Shown piece after piece: positions 1-6,184 of a DNA stretch of 9,329 nt. Numbering within the stretch: the stretch's first letter is position 1; each line of letters begins with the position of its first letter. Under the pieces are notes generated by a model. The model had not been told where the DNA came from and ran no database searches. It saw nothing but the letters and a program-made list of their open reading frames with translations. Origin of the DNA: an uncultured Bacillota bacterium (GTDB lineage: Bacteria > Bacillota > Clostridia > Peptostreptococcales > Anaerovoracaceae); NCBI GenBank assembly GCA_946408315.1, contig CAMJRV010000068.1, forward strand, positions 1-9,329. The letters are read 5' to 3'. A program made the translations under genes and the position numbers.

Positions 1-1705
1 GCTCTTGGGCGATCAGGTCCACACGGTCGTCGTCATTGCCAAAGGCCGGAAAATCTCCTGTCGTTTCAAAATCGACGATCAGACCTCGTTCATCCCGTAT
101 AGCCCTGACCGTTCCGTATCGGATCGCGGAAAGAGAGTCCGCCAGTACGGAAAGGCCGGCAATTCCAAAGGCCATGAAACGGTGGACGTCGGTATCGTGC
201 AAAGCCATCTGGGTCTTTTCATAGGCATATTTATCATGCATGTAATGGATGATATTCATCGCGTTGACGTAGGTCTTTGCAAGCCAGCTCCGGTAGAATT
301 CCAATTGCTTTATAACCTTGTCGTATTCCAGGTAATCGCCCTCGTAGGGGTCCTGGGGCGGAGCAACCTGCGCCCTGCTCTGCTCATCCCGGCCGCCGTT
401 CAGACTGAACAGCAGCAGCTTCGGCAGATTCGCCCTGGCTCCGAAAAACTGCATGTCCTTTCCGACCCGCATCGCGGAAACACAGCAGGCGATAGCGTAA
501 TCGTCTCCGAAACCCGGGCGCATCACATCGTCGTTTTCGTATTGGAGCGCGTCGGTATCACAGGATACCTTTGCCGTATAGCGCTGAAAATTTTGCGGCA
601 GCTCTTTCGACCAGAGGATCGTGAGGTTCGGCTCCGCAGACGGCCCCAGATTGTACAGGGTATGGAGGAGACGGTAAGAGCTTTTTGTGACAAGGGTCCT
701 GCCGTCTTCTCCCATTCCTCCTACCGCTTCCGTAATCCAGAGGGGATCTCCTGCAAACAGCTCGTTGTAGTCCGGTGTGCGCAGGTGCCTCGCCATGCGC
801 AGCTTCATTACAAAGTCGTCCATAATTTCCTGGGCTTGCTCTTCCGAAAGAGCTCCCCTTTTCAAATCTCTTTCAAAGTAGATATCAAGAAATGTGCTGA
901 CGCGTCCCAGGCTCATCGCCGCCCCGTTTTGCTCCTTGATGGCCCCCAGATACCCAAAATACAGCCACTGAACCGCCTCTTTCGCGTCGGTCGCCGGAAC
1001 TGAAATATCAAAACCGTACAGAGCGGCCATCTCTTTCAATTTTTCCAGAAAACTGATCTGCTGATACAGTTCCTCGAGCTGGCGGACCGAATCAGCGTCC
1101 ATCACCCTCCGGCCGTATTCTTCCTTGTCCTTTCGTTTTTGCCCGATCAAAACGTCAACTCCGTAAAGCGCGACCCTTCGGTAGTCTCCGATGATTCTTC
1201 CCCGTCCGTACGCATCGGGCAGACCAGTGATAATGCCGCATTTACGAGCCTCCTTGATTTCTTCCGTATAGACCCGGAACACCCCGTCATTGTGTGTAGT
1301 GCGGTACTGAAATTCGTTTTCCACCTTTTGGGAAAGCCGATATCCGTAAGCTTCACAGGCATGCTTCGTCATATTGAGACCGCCGAACGGGTTGACTCCT
1401 CTTCTGAGAGGGCGGTCTGTCTGCAGACCGACGATGATCTCCCGTTCTCGGTCCAGATAGCCCGGCTGATAATTGGTGAGAGAACTGACGGTCTGCGTGT
1501 CGATATCCAGCACACCGCCGAATTCTTGCTCCAGCTCAAACAGATGATTCAGCTTTTTCATAAGGTCTTTCGTCCGCGCGGTCGGACCCGCCAGAAAATC
1601 CTCTTTCCCCGCGTAAGGCGTATAATTGGTCTGAATGAAATTTCTTACGTCGATCTCCACCTTCCAGTTTCCATTCTGAAAGCCTTCCCAGGCCGAATAA
1701 TTCAT
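1..1705 (-). CDS. pflB: Pyruvate formate-lyase (formate C-acetyltransferase), C-terminus cut by window edge
   Basis: This cytosolic glycyl radical enzyme converts pyruvate and CoA to acetyl-CoA and formate in anaerobic fermentation; the formate can also feed one-carbon metabolism. The frame is open from the ATG at 1705 to the left edge, giving about 568 of the roughly 750 residues usual for the family. The sequence tracks E. coli PflB along its length, with recognisable blocks such as GLPDAYGRGRIIGDYRRVAL, GAAMS, MKLRM, GGMG and MQFFGARANL. The active-site Cys-Cys pair is present as C407-C408 (482-487) in the context IACCVSAM. The glycyl radical loop (RVSGYAV-like) lies beyond the window and was not seen. 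The start is supported by AGGAG at 1713-1717, 7 nt upstream. The gene has its own promoter and a riboswitch-terminator leader. A radical-SAM activating enzyme often lies next to pfl but would be off the left edge. Identity is very secure. Confidence 0.96.
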   Translation of the reverse strand, partial: MNYSAWEGFQNGNWKVEIDVRNFIQTNYTPYAGKEDFLAGPTARTKDLMKKLNHLFELEQEFGGVLDIDTQTVSSLTNYQPGYLDREREIIVGLQTDRPLRRGVNPFGGLNMTKHACEAYGYRLSQKVENEFQYRTTHNDGVFRVYTEEIKEARKCGIITGLPDAYGRGRIIGDYRRVALYGVDVLIGQKRKDKEEYGRRVMDADSVRQLEELYQQISFLEKLKEMAALYGFDISVPATDAKEAVQWLYFGYLGAIKEQNGAAMSLGRVSTFLDIYFERDLKRGALSEEQAQEIMDDFVMKLRMARHLRTPDYNELFAGDPLWITEAVGGMGEDGRTLVTKSSYRLLHTLYNLGPSAEPNLTILWSKELPQNFQRYTAKVSCDTDALQYENDDVMRPGFGDDYAIACCVSAMRVGKDMQFFGARANLPKLLLFSLNGGRDEQSRAQVAPPQDPYEGDYLEYDKVIKQLEFYRSWLAKTYVNAMNIIHYMHDKYAYEKTQMALHDTDVHRFMAFGIAGLSVLADSLSAIRYGTVRAIRDERGLIVDFETTGDFPAFGNDDDRVDLIAQE

Positions 1706-1723
1706 ATCGATTCTCCTCTCAAC

Positions 1724-1766
1724 AAAAAAAATAAAGGGCAACATTCGGTACTACCAAATATTGCCC
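1724..1766 (-). terminator. Rho-independent terminator forming the expression platform of the pfl leader riboswitch
   Basis: On the minus strand, GGGCAA (1761-1766) pairs with TTGCCC (1736-1741). The intervening bases continue the helix with A-U, G-C and two G-U pairs, leaving a loop of about 3 nt. A U-rich run (1724-1735) follows directly. It lies between the aptamer and the pfl ribosome binding site, so it would stop transcription before the gene. Its 5' strand starts in the conserved CUGGGCA at the aptamer 3' end, so aptamer folding and terminator folding exclude each other. Confidence 0.9.
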
Positions 1767-1837
1767 AGACGGTCGGCTTAACTCAGACCTGCATTCCCCT
1801 GTGGTTTCTCCACAATGATCCGTCAGTAATGCGGTCC
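1762..1837 (-). promoter_or_regulatory. ZTP/ZMP riboswitch aptamer (pfl motif) in the pyruvate formate-lyase leader
   Basis: Read on the minus strand, the leader has the parts of the ZTP class. P1 is GCATT (1828-1832) with AATGC (1791-1795). The conserved ACTGACGG lies in the P1/P2 joining region. P2 is CCACA/TGTGG (1810-1814 and 1800-1804) with a 5-nt loop, followed by GGGG (1796-1799) leading back into P1. After a short linker, P3 is GCC/GGC (1775-1777 and 1763-1765), and the loop ends in CCGTCTGGGCA. The pseudoknot pairs GACGG (1820-1824) with CCGTC (1768-1772). As I remember the consensus this is GGCGG/CCGCC, so the A-U pair here would be a compensatory change. Known members sense ZTP/ZMP, the purine intermediate that builds up when 10-formyl-tetrahydrofolate is short, and often precede pfl, fhs or pur genes. 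Layout implies an ON switch: ligand-bound P3 blocks the terminator. Confidence 0.9.
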
Positions 1838-1856
1838 GCTATTCATTTATGGGATG

Positions 1857-1885
1857 ATTATAATATGAGAGCGCCGGATTGTCAA
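1857..1885 (-). promoter_or_regulatory. Consensus sigma-A promoter of the pfl leader
   Basis: The minus strand has a perfect -35 TTGACA (1880-1885) and a perfect -10 TATAAT (1857-1862), separated by 17 bp. Transcription should start near 1850, giving a leader of about 145 nt that contains the whole aptamer and terminator. The -35 box lies only 14 bp past the stop codon of the upstream coiled-coil gene. Such a strong promoter fits a gene controlled mainly after initiation by the leader RNA. Confidence 0.88.
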
Positions 1886-1899
1886 ATGAAAACTGTGTA

Positions 1900-2385
1900 T
1901 TATTTTACTGCTTTCAACATGTCGATATCGTAGGAATGGCTCCTTACAGCGGTCATAAGAATATCTACATTGGCCTCGATTCCATCCAGCTTTTCCAATT
2001 TCTTTTCGATCCGCTCGATTCTCTCCGTATTCTGCATCACGCCTTCGGCCAGTATCTTTATGTTTGGCTTGATGTCATTTTCAAGCGTCAGCTCAATGCC
2101 GGTCACTCTCTCATCCAGCCTGTCAACCTTCGCTTCCAGTCCATCAAATCTCGTTTCAAGCCCGTCGAACCTCGTCTCCAGTCCGTCGAACCTCGTCTCC
2201 AGTCCGTCGAACCTCGTCTCCAGTCCGTCGAACCTCGTCTCCAGTCCGTCGAATCTCGTCTCCAGTCCGTCAAACCTATCTCTTAATTCCGTCTGGCCCT
2301 TCTCCAAAGCTCCCAAGCTTTCGTGAACAGGCACCAACTTCTGATCCAGCAGATCGCTGATCGCATGAAGCATCTCTTGATCCAT
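1900..2385 (-). CDS. Coiled-coil protein with seven tandem heptad repeats, function unknown
   Basis: The 161-residue product has no recognised catalytic domain. Residues 1-36 look helical. Residues 37-85 are seven near-identical units of RFDGLET, with F and L three residues apart as expected for the a and d positions of a coiled coil. Residues 86-150 continue as more diverged heptads (KVDRLDE, RVTGIEL, ERIERIEKKLEKL). There is no signal peptide or membrane segment, so the protein is probably cytosolic and oligomeric. The start is supported by AAAGGAGA at 2393-2400, and a strong promoter lies further upstream. It ends 14 bp before the pfl -35 box with no terminator of its own, so read-through transcripts would enter the riboswitch. 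Similar short repeat coiled-coil proteins occur in Clostridia, usually as hypothetical proteins. A structural or scaffolding role is possible but unproven. Confidence 0.85.
   Translation of the reverse strand: MDQEMLHAISDLLDQKLVPVHESLGALEKGQTELRDRFDGLETRFDGLETRFDGLETRFDGLETRFDGLETRFDGLETRFDGLEAKVDRLDERVTGIELTLENDIKPNIKILAEGVMQNTERIERIEKKLEKLDGIEANVDILMTAVRSHSYDIDMLKAVK
2131..2277 (-). repeat. Seven-copy 21-bp tandem repeat inside the coiled-coil gene
   Basis: Seven exact 21-bp periods fill 147 bp and encode the RFDGLET heptads (the last is RFDGLEA). Central copies are identical or differ by one base, while the outer copies carry third-position changes such as GGG CTT GAA for GGA CTG GAG. That pattern suggests recent expansion within an older heptad array. 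The unit is a multiple of 3, so copy changes keep the frame and add or remove exactly one heptad. Confidence 0.95.
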
Positions 2386-2430
2386 AAACGATTCTCCTTT
2401 TACCGGCAGCGAATTTATTGTTATAGATTT

Positions 2431-2458
2431 ATTATAGTACGGACAGAATTTATGTCAA
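2431..2458 (-). promoter_or_regulatory. Strong sigma-A promoter of the coiled-coil gene
   Basis: On the minus strand, -35 TTGACA (2453-2458) and -10 TATAAT (2431-2436) are both perfect and are separated by 16 bp. Transcription would start near 2424, about 40 nt before the ATG at 2385. It begins only 15 bp after the stop codon of the diguanylate cyclase gene, so the small gene is probably transcribed independently. Confidence 0.8.
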
Positions 2459-2473
2459 GTATTTTATATCTAT

Positions 2474-4216
2474 TTATGTATATTTTTTACATTTTAGAAT
2501 TTGCCTTCCATCGTAGACAGCAGCCTGATCCCGCCCGTTCCGTTTCGCCTGATAGAGCGCATCGTCGGCCATTTTAAAGATGTACTCATACGCCATCTCT
2601 CCTTCCACGAATGCGATACCGGTACTGACCGAAACGGAAATATCCTCCGACGCTGTCCGAATCAGACTTCTTAGCTGCAGGCATTTCCCCTGAACAAAGT
2701 CAGCCGAAGGGATATCTTTCATATATACGCAGAACTCATCGCCTCCGATGCGCCCGATAATATCGGTGCTCCTGAACGTAAGCTTCAGGCTCCTGCCGAT
2801 GTGCTCCAAAATCTGGTCCCCGATGAGATGTCCGAACGTATCGTTGATTTCCTTAAAGTGATCGCAATCCATGAGGAGGAACGCATCCATCTTCTGTTTA
2901 TCCCTGCTTACCATACGTTCAGAGATCAGCTCTTTCGTAGTGGCGGCGTTATATAGACCGGTCAATCCGTCCGCCTGCGATTTGAGGAGGAGCTCCTCTT
3001 TTTCCGCTACTTCCGCGCTGACGTCGATCAATTTTCCGATGACCGAGTTGAGCTTCCCATTATCGTCATGGATACAGGAGTTGATCGCTTTGAACACACC
3101 GGACTCCCCATTGGAAATGGGCAGGGTTATCGTTGACATATGCCCGTCGCAATCGACCTGGGCCAACATTTTTTTCAGTTGAGAAACAGACTCTTCCAGC
3201 GCTTCAGGGGTTTCAAACAAGCCGATACACTTCTCAGACAATTCCAGACGGTCCGCACCGGGAAAGTATTCATAGAGATATTCATTGGAGATGTAGGACA
3301 GCCTCTCGTTCCTTTTGTTCTGCATTCTAAGCCTGCGATTCATGCGTACATAGTTGACGACGCTGAACAGAAGGATTCCGATAATTACAAGAACGACGGC
3401 AAAGATTTCCTTACCGTAAGAGTCCATGAGCATCGAAAAGCTTACCTTCCGCTCCACATGCAGCGTCGCGTCTAAAACCAACTGCTGCATCCGGTTTTCA
3501 TCGATCTCGCTGATCTTCTTATTGAGAATTGAGAGCAGCAAGTCGTTTTTTTCGGAAAGGCCCATGCAATATTCTCTGGCTTCCTTTCCTTTGGGGATGG
3601 TGACGATATTCCTGTAGTCGTTTTGCAGCGTGTAAAAGGTGACGGAGTATGCGTTTCCAAAGCCGTAATCAGCGTCTCCCCGTTCGACGGCATCCATGCT
3701 CTCTTCTCTCGTGTCGTAATAGATCGCGTTTCTGCCCTTTCCCCCTTCGGGAAGCGCGCTGTCTTTTACGGCGGCAAATCTTTTATCGTACAGTTGATTG
3801 AAATCCAACGCAGAATTCAGATACAGTATCGTTTCGGTTTTTAAAAAAGGATGGGATAAGACCATGCCGTCAGGCGCGTAATGATACGGCATCCCAAAGA
3901 AGATGTCAAAATTACTCTTTAAAGCTTCATCGAGAGAATCATATAACCGGTATTCAAAGATAAGCCCGGTCATCTCCGCGATCTCATCGAGCACAAGCTT
4001 GGAAATCCCCTGTACTTCCCCGTTGGCATCCTGGTACTGGATCGGGGCGATCCCGTCAATGGATACGGCTACGATCACATTTTTTTCACCGATATACGCC
4101 TTCTCCTCCGGGGTCAGGGAATAATCTGCTTCTGCAATAATAGGAGTCGACAGAATAAAAACTACTCCAATTACCATCCATATAACCGCTTTGAATTTCC
4201 GTTCATGCTTCTTCAT
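2474..4216 (-). CDS. Membrane diguanylate cyclase with extracytoplasmic solute-binding-type sensor domain
   Basis: The product should make cyclic di-GMP from two GTP in the cytoplasm in response to an external signal. Residues 1-30 are a signal sequence or anchor. About 33-255 resemble a type 3 periplasmic solute-binding domain, as in amino-acid ABC transporters and BvgS-like sensors. A transmembrane helix follows at about 271-291. About 300-405 may be a degenerate PAS-like domain. The GGDEF domain begins at DGLTGLYN (416-423), carries FLLMDCDHFKEIND and has an intact GGDEF (491-495). The product-inhibition site RxxD is present as RSTD (482-485), five residues before it. There is no EAL or HD-GYP domain, so this is a synthase only. 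The ATG at 4216 keeps the signal sequence, though its ribosome binding site is weak. Ligand unknown; amino acids or similar small molecules are an inference. Confidence 0.9.
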   Translation of the reverse strand: MKKHERKFKAVIWMVIGVVFILSTPIIAEADYSLTPEEKAYIGEKNVIVAVSIDGIAPIQYQDANGEVQGISKLVLDEIAEMTGLIFEYRLYDSLDEALKSNFDIFFGMPYHYAPDGMVLSHPFLKTETILYLNSALDFNQLYDKRFAAVKDSALPEGGKGRNAIYYDTREESMDAVERGDADYGFGNAYSVTFYTLQNDYRNIVTIPKGKEAREYCMGLSEKNDLLLSILNKKISEIDENRMQQLVLDATLHVERKVSFSMLMDSYGKEIFAVVLVIIGILLFSVVNYVRMNRRLRMQNKRNERLSYISNEYLYEYFPGADRLELSEKCIGLFETPEALEESVSQLKKMLAQVDCDGHMSTITLPISNGESGVFKAINSCIHDDNGKLNSVIGKLIDVSAEVAEKEELLLKSQADGLTGLYNAATTKELISERMVSRDKQKMDAFLLMDCDHFKEINDTFGHLIGDQILEHIGRSLKLTFRSTDIIGRIGGDEFCVYMKDIPSADFVQGKCLQLRSLIRTASEDISVSVSTGIAFVEGEMAYEYIFKMADDALYQAKRNGRDQAAVYDGRQILKCKKYT

Positions 4217-4281
4217 AACTCACACTATCCCGCAAAGTTATTTGCTTGATTGTTCGGCCCGTTTTCTCCCCTATGCATACT

Positions 4282-4310
4282 ATTCTATTTTATAGACCCG
4301 TCTTCGTCAA
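4282..4310 (-). promoter_or_regulatory. Probable promoter of the diguanylate cyclase gene, inside the end of the HD gene
   Basis: On the minus strand, TTGACG (4305-4310) and TAGAAT (4282-4287) are separated by 17 bp, each one base from consensus. The -35 lies in the last codons of the HD-domain gene and the -10 overlaps its TAG stop (4285-4287). Transcription would start near 4275. No terminator is visible between the two genes, so read-through from the HD gene is also likely. Confidence 0.55.
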
Positions 4311-4860
4311 TGAGTTGTTGATTCGTTTTTTTATCGAGTATTGACCGCAGCAGCTTTAAAATACCGTCATCCTCGAAATATTCCTTGCCGTACTCCAAAT
4401 TGAATCGATAATCGATTACTGCAGGATTGCGGCCCTGATTGTGCTGAAGGATGGTTTCCGCCTTATCCAGCGCCTTGATGAGCTTCGCTTCCTGAGTGGC
4501 GTTATCATTATACTCCATCCAGATTTCCATCATTCTGCGGGCCTGACCTTCGGGCAGAATCGAAAAAATCTTCTGCGCCGCTTGGTATTCCGTATCATAT
4601 TTGCGCTTTCCGTCAGGATTCAGGGCGGCGGAGATATCGCCCTCATCGATCTCGCCGATATCATGGATCAGGCTCATAATCAACAGCTTGGACAAATCCA
4701 GCTCGGGTTTACTATCCGCCATAACAGCGGCAAAAAGGGCGAGGCGCCATGAGTGCTCCGCGGTGCTTTCCCTGCGCCCGCTCGCCGTCCAGGCCGTCCG
4801 AACGACGGACTTCAGTCTTTCCGCCTCCTCGATGAACGATACATATTTTTCAATTTCCAT
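4285..4860 (-). CDS. HD-domain phosphohydrolase, YfbR/HDDC2-type (possible 5'-deoxynucleotidase)
   Basis: This 191-residue cytosolic protein has the short all-helical HD fold of COG1896. Likely metal ligands are H36 in STAEHSW, H66-D67 in LIHDIGE and D132 in KALDKAE, in the order expected for the family. The ExWxEY segment after residue 110 also fits HDDC2/YfbR relatives. Characterised members such as E. coli YfbR remove phosphate from deoxynucleoside 5'-monophosphates, but many HD proteins of this size have unknown substrates, so the reaction is inferred from family. The start at 4860 is backed by GGAGG about 6 nt upstream. The gene lies just downstream of a strong terminator, has a plausible -10 box, and precedes the diguanylate cyclase by 68 bp. 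No functional link to that neighbour is evident. Confidence 0.88.
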   Translation of the reverse strand: MEIEKYVSFIEEAERLKSVVRTAWTASGRRESTAEHSWRLALFAAVMADSKPELDLSKLLIMSLIHDIGEIDEGDISAALNPDGKRKYDTEYQAAQKIFSILPEGQARRMMEIWMEYNDNATQEAKLIKALDKAETILQHNQGRNPAVIDYRFNLEYGKEYFEDDGILKLLRSILDKKTNQQLIDEDGSIK

Positions 4861-4893
4861 ATCCGCCCTCCTCTCTTTATTCTGTCATTTAAT

Positions 4894-4922
4894 ATTATAC
4901 CGGACTGCATCGGCGCACAACA
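4894..4922 (-). promoter_or_regulatory. Probable promoter of the HD-domain gene
   Basis: A perfect -10 TATAAT lies at 4894-4899 on the minus strand. The -35 is poor: TTGTGC at 15 bp spacing (4915-4920) or TGTTGT at 17 bp (4917-4922). The site falls between the upstream terminator and the HD start codon, where a promoter is needed. It may be weak or activator-dependent. Confidence 0.5.
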
Positions 4923-4943
4923 TCTTTTATCAGCATTTCCAAC

Positions 4944-4984
4944 AATAAAAACCCCGGGGCGATCATAATGACCGCTCCCGGGGC
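4944..4984 (-). terminator. Strong rho-independent terminator after the exporter/C45 hydrolase operon
   Basis: On the minus strand, CCCCGGG (4977-4983) pairs with CCCGGGG (4952-4958). Inside it, GCG pairs with CGC and GGTC with GATC, leaving a 5-nt loop. A U-run (4947-4951, continuing as ATT) follows. It begins 12 bp after the C45 hydrolase stop codon and separates that operon from the HD gene. Confidence 0.92.
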
Positions 4985-4995
4985 TTATCGCACCG

Positions 4996-6144
4996 TTAAA
5001 ACCCAAGTCTCACATATTTTCTGCCGGTTTCCCGCCCCTTTGCCACATAGAGCGCAGGTTCCTCTTCCGAACATTGATTGATGACCGACTGTAATGTGCT
5101 CAATCCGAACTCCTCTTCCAGATGAAGCAAAATCGGCTCCGTCGACAGGATTCCGCTGGCTTCCTCCACATCCAGCTCTGCGTACATGGATTTCACCATA
5201 CGCTCCGCAAGAGCATATCTCTCGCAGGTCAGGACGACAGAGCGGCCCTTCTCGTCACAGATCGGTTCCATTCCGTTGAATTCGCCGGGGACATCAATCA
5301 GGTCATCCGTCCTCACAGCATGGTTTGTATGGATGATATATTGACGGTCGGTAGGATCGATCCTGACGATTTTATTGGCACTGGCTTCGAAACAGACTGC
5401 CGTGTTCGGATCCGCAACCGTATAGCTTCCGCCTGTGGAAATCGGAATACGCTCCATCAGTCCGGCGCAGTCTTCTGCACTGTCCTGCTCGAGCAGCATC
5501 CTTGTAACCGCCGTGGATGGGATTCCCTTTCCCGTATTGGAGGCGACGTTTACGATCACATTGATCGTAACTCCCAGGCCCCGGCTGTTCACCCCGATGC
5601 CGCCAAACTGGCCTACAAAGCCGTAAACGAGCAAGGACTTGTCGGAGAAGTTTATTTTATACAGGACTTGGAATCCCTCGTAGGCGTCGGTGAAATCCAT
5701 ATTTTGAAACAAAAGATTGCTTTTGTCTCTCCGGTTTACAACGGCGGCGGCAGTACACTTTCCTCCGGCCGATCCCGTCTCTCCTGCGCTTTCCGCGATC
5801 ACCGCATTGGGGATTTCCTCCAAATAGTTCAGCATAAACGCTTCTTTTAAAGAAATCCCGCTTCCGTCCGCAATGCCTCTCATCTCATCATACAGTGACG
5901 GCATATGCTCTTTCAGATCCGCCGTATATTGGCTGTTCAGCATTTTTTCCAGGACTCCTTCCAGTCTTTCCTGACCGATGGTTTCCCCGTAGATTTTCCG
6001 CATGACACTTACATTTTGTTTGATCAGGTCGGAAAAGATCCGGCCGTTCTGCCTTCCGATTTCATAGTAGCCCTTGGTCCCGTCCAGCTCGGCGTAGTAA
6101 ATTCCGTTTTCTAAAACGGTGTATTGATCAGTGTATTGATTCAT
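4996..6144 (-). CDS. C45-family Ntn hydrolase/acyltransferase (isopenicillin N acyltransferase-like)
   Basis: The 382-residue product belongs to the peptidase C45 group of self-processing N-terminal nucleophile hydrolases. Seen in the sequence are an N-terminal GYYEIGRQNG segment (about 25-34), the presumed nucleophile C130 in GGKCTAAAV where Gly-Cys autocleavage would expose the cysteine, QNMDF shortly after, and a GFVGQFGGIGVNSRGLGVTIN core. Family members cut or transfer amide-linked acyl groups, for example on penicillins or N-acyl amino acids; the substrate here is unknown. There is no signal peptide, so it should act in the cytoplasm. The ATG at 6144 has only a weak ribosome binding site (AAGG, about 12 nt away). 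The gene lies 40 bp behind the MATE exporter with no terminator between them, then meets a strong terminator, so the two are probably co-transcribed. A bile salt hydrolase (C59) is less likely because the cysteine is internal, not residue 2. Confidence 0.86.
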   Translation of the reverse strand: MNQYTDQYTVLENGIYYAELDGTKGYYEIGRQNGRIFSDLIKQNVSVMRKIYGETIGQERLEGVLEKMLNSQYTADLKEHMPSLYDEMRGIADGSGISLKEAFMLNYLEEIPNAVIAESAGETGSAGGKCTAAAVVNRRDKSNLLFQNMDFTDAYEGFQVLYKINFSDKSLLVYGFVGQFGGIGVNSRGLGVTINVIVNVASNTGKGIPSTAVTRMLLEQDSAEDCAGLMERIPISTGGSYTVADPNTAVCFEASANKIVRIDPTDRQYIIHTNHAVRTDDLIDVPGEFNGMEPICDEKGRSVVLTCERYALAERMVKSMYAELDVEEASGILSTEPILLHLEEEFGLSTLQSVINQCSEEEPALYVAKGRETGRKYVRLGF

Positions 6145-6184
6145 ATCTTTTTCAAGCCTTTCTTTATTGATTTTCTTCTATGGT

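Noticed and set aside
5..1003. 332-codon plus-strand open frame
   Set aside because: It lies entirely antisense to the pyruvate formate-lyase gene, whose protein is unmistakable, and its own translation shows no recognisable domain.
1139..1933. 264-codon plus-strand open frame over the pfl N-terminus and leader
   Set aside because: It is antisense to pfl, to the riboswitch and to the pfl promoter; an incidental frame with no family resemblance.
2131..2277. Possible CRISPR array
   Set aside because: The 21-bp units are directly adjacent with no unique spacers, and they keep a coding frame.
1879..2326. Two plus-strand frames with repeats such as SVEPRLQ and SSPSNLV
   Set aside because: These are the antisense reading of the 21-bp repeats. 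Only the minus-strand frame has a good ribosome binding site, a promoter and a sensible heptad pattern.
4812..5006. 64-codon minus-strand frame
   Set aside because: It runs across the strong terminator and overlaps the HD gene in another frame; no ribosome binding site or family supports it.
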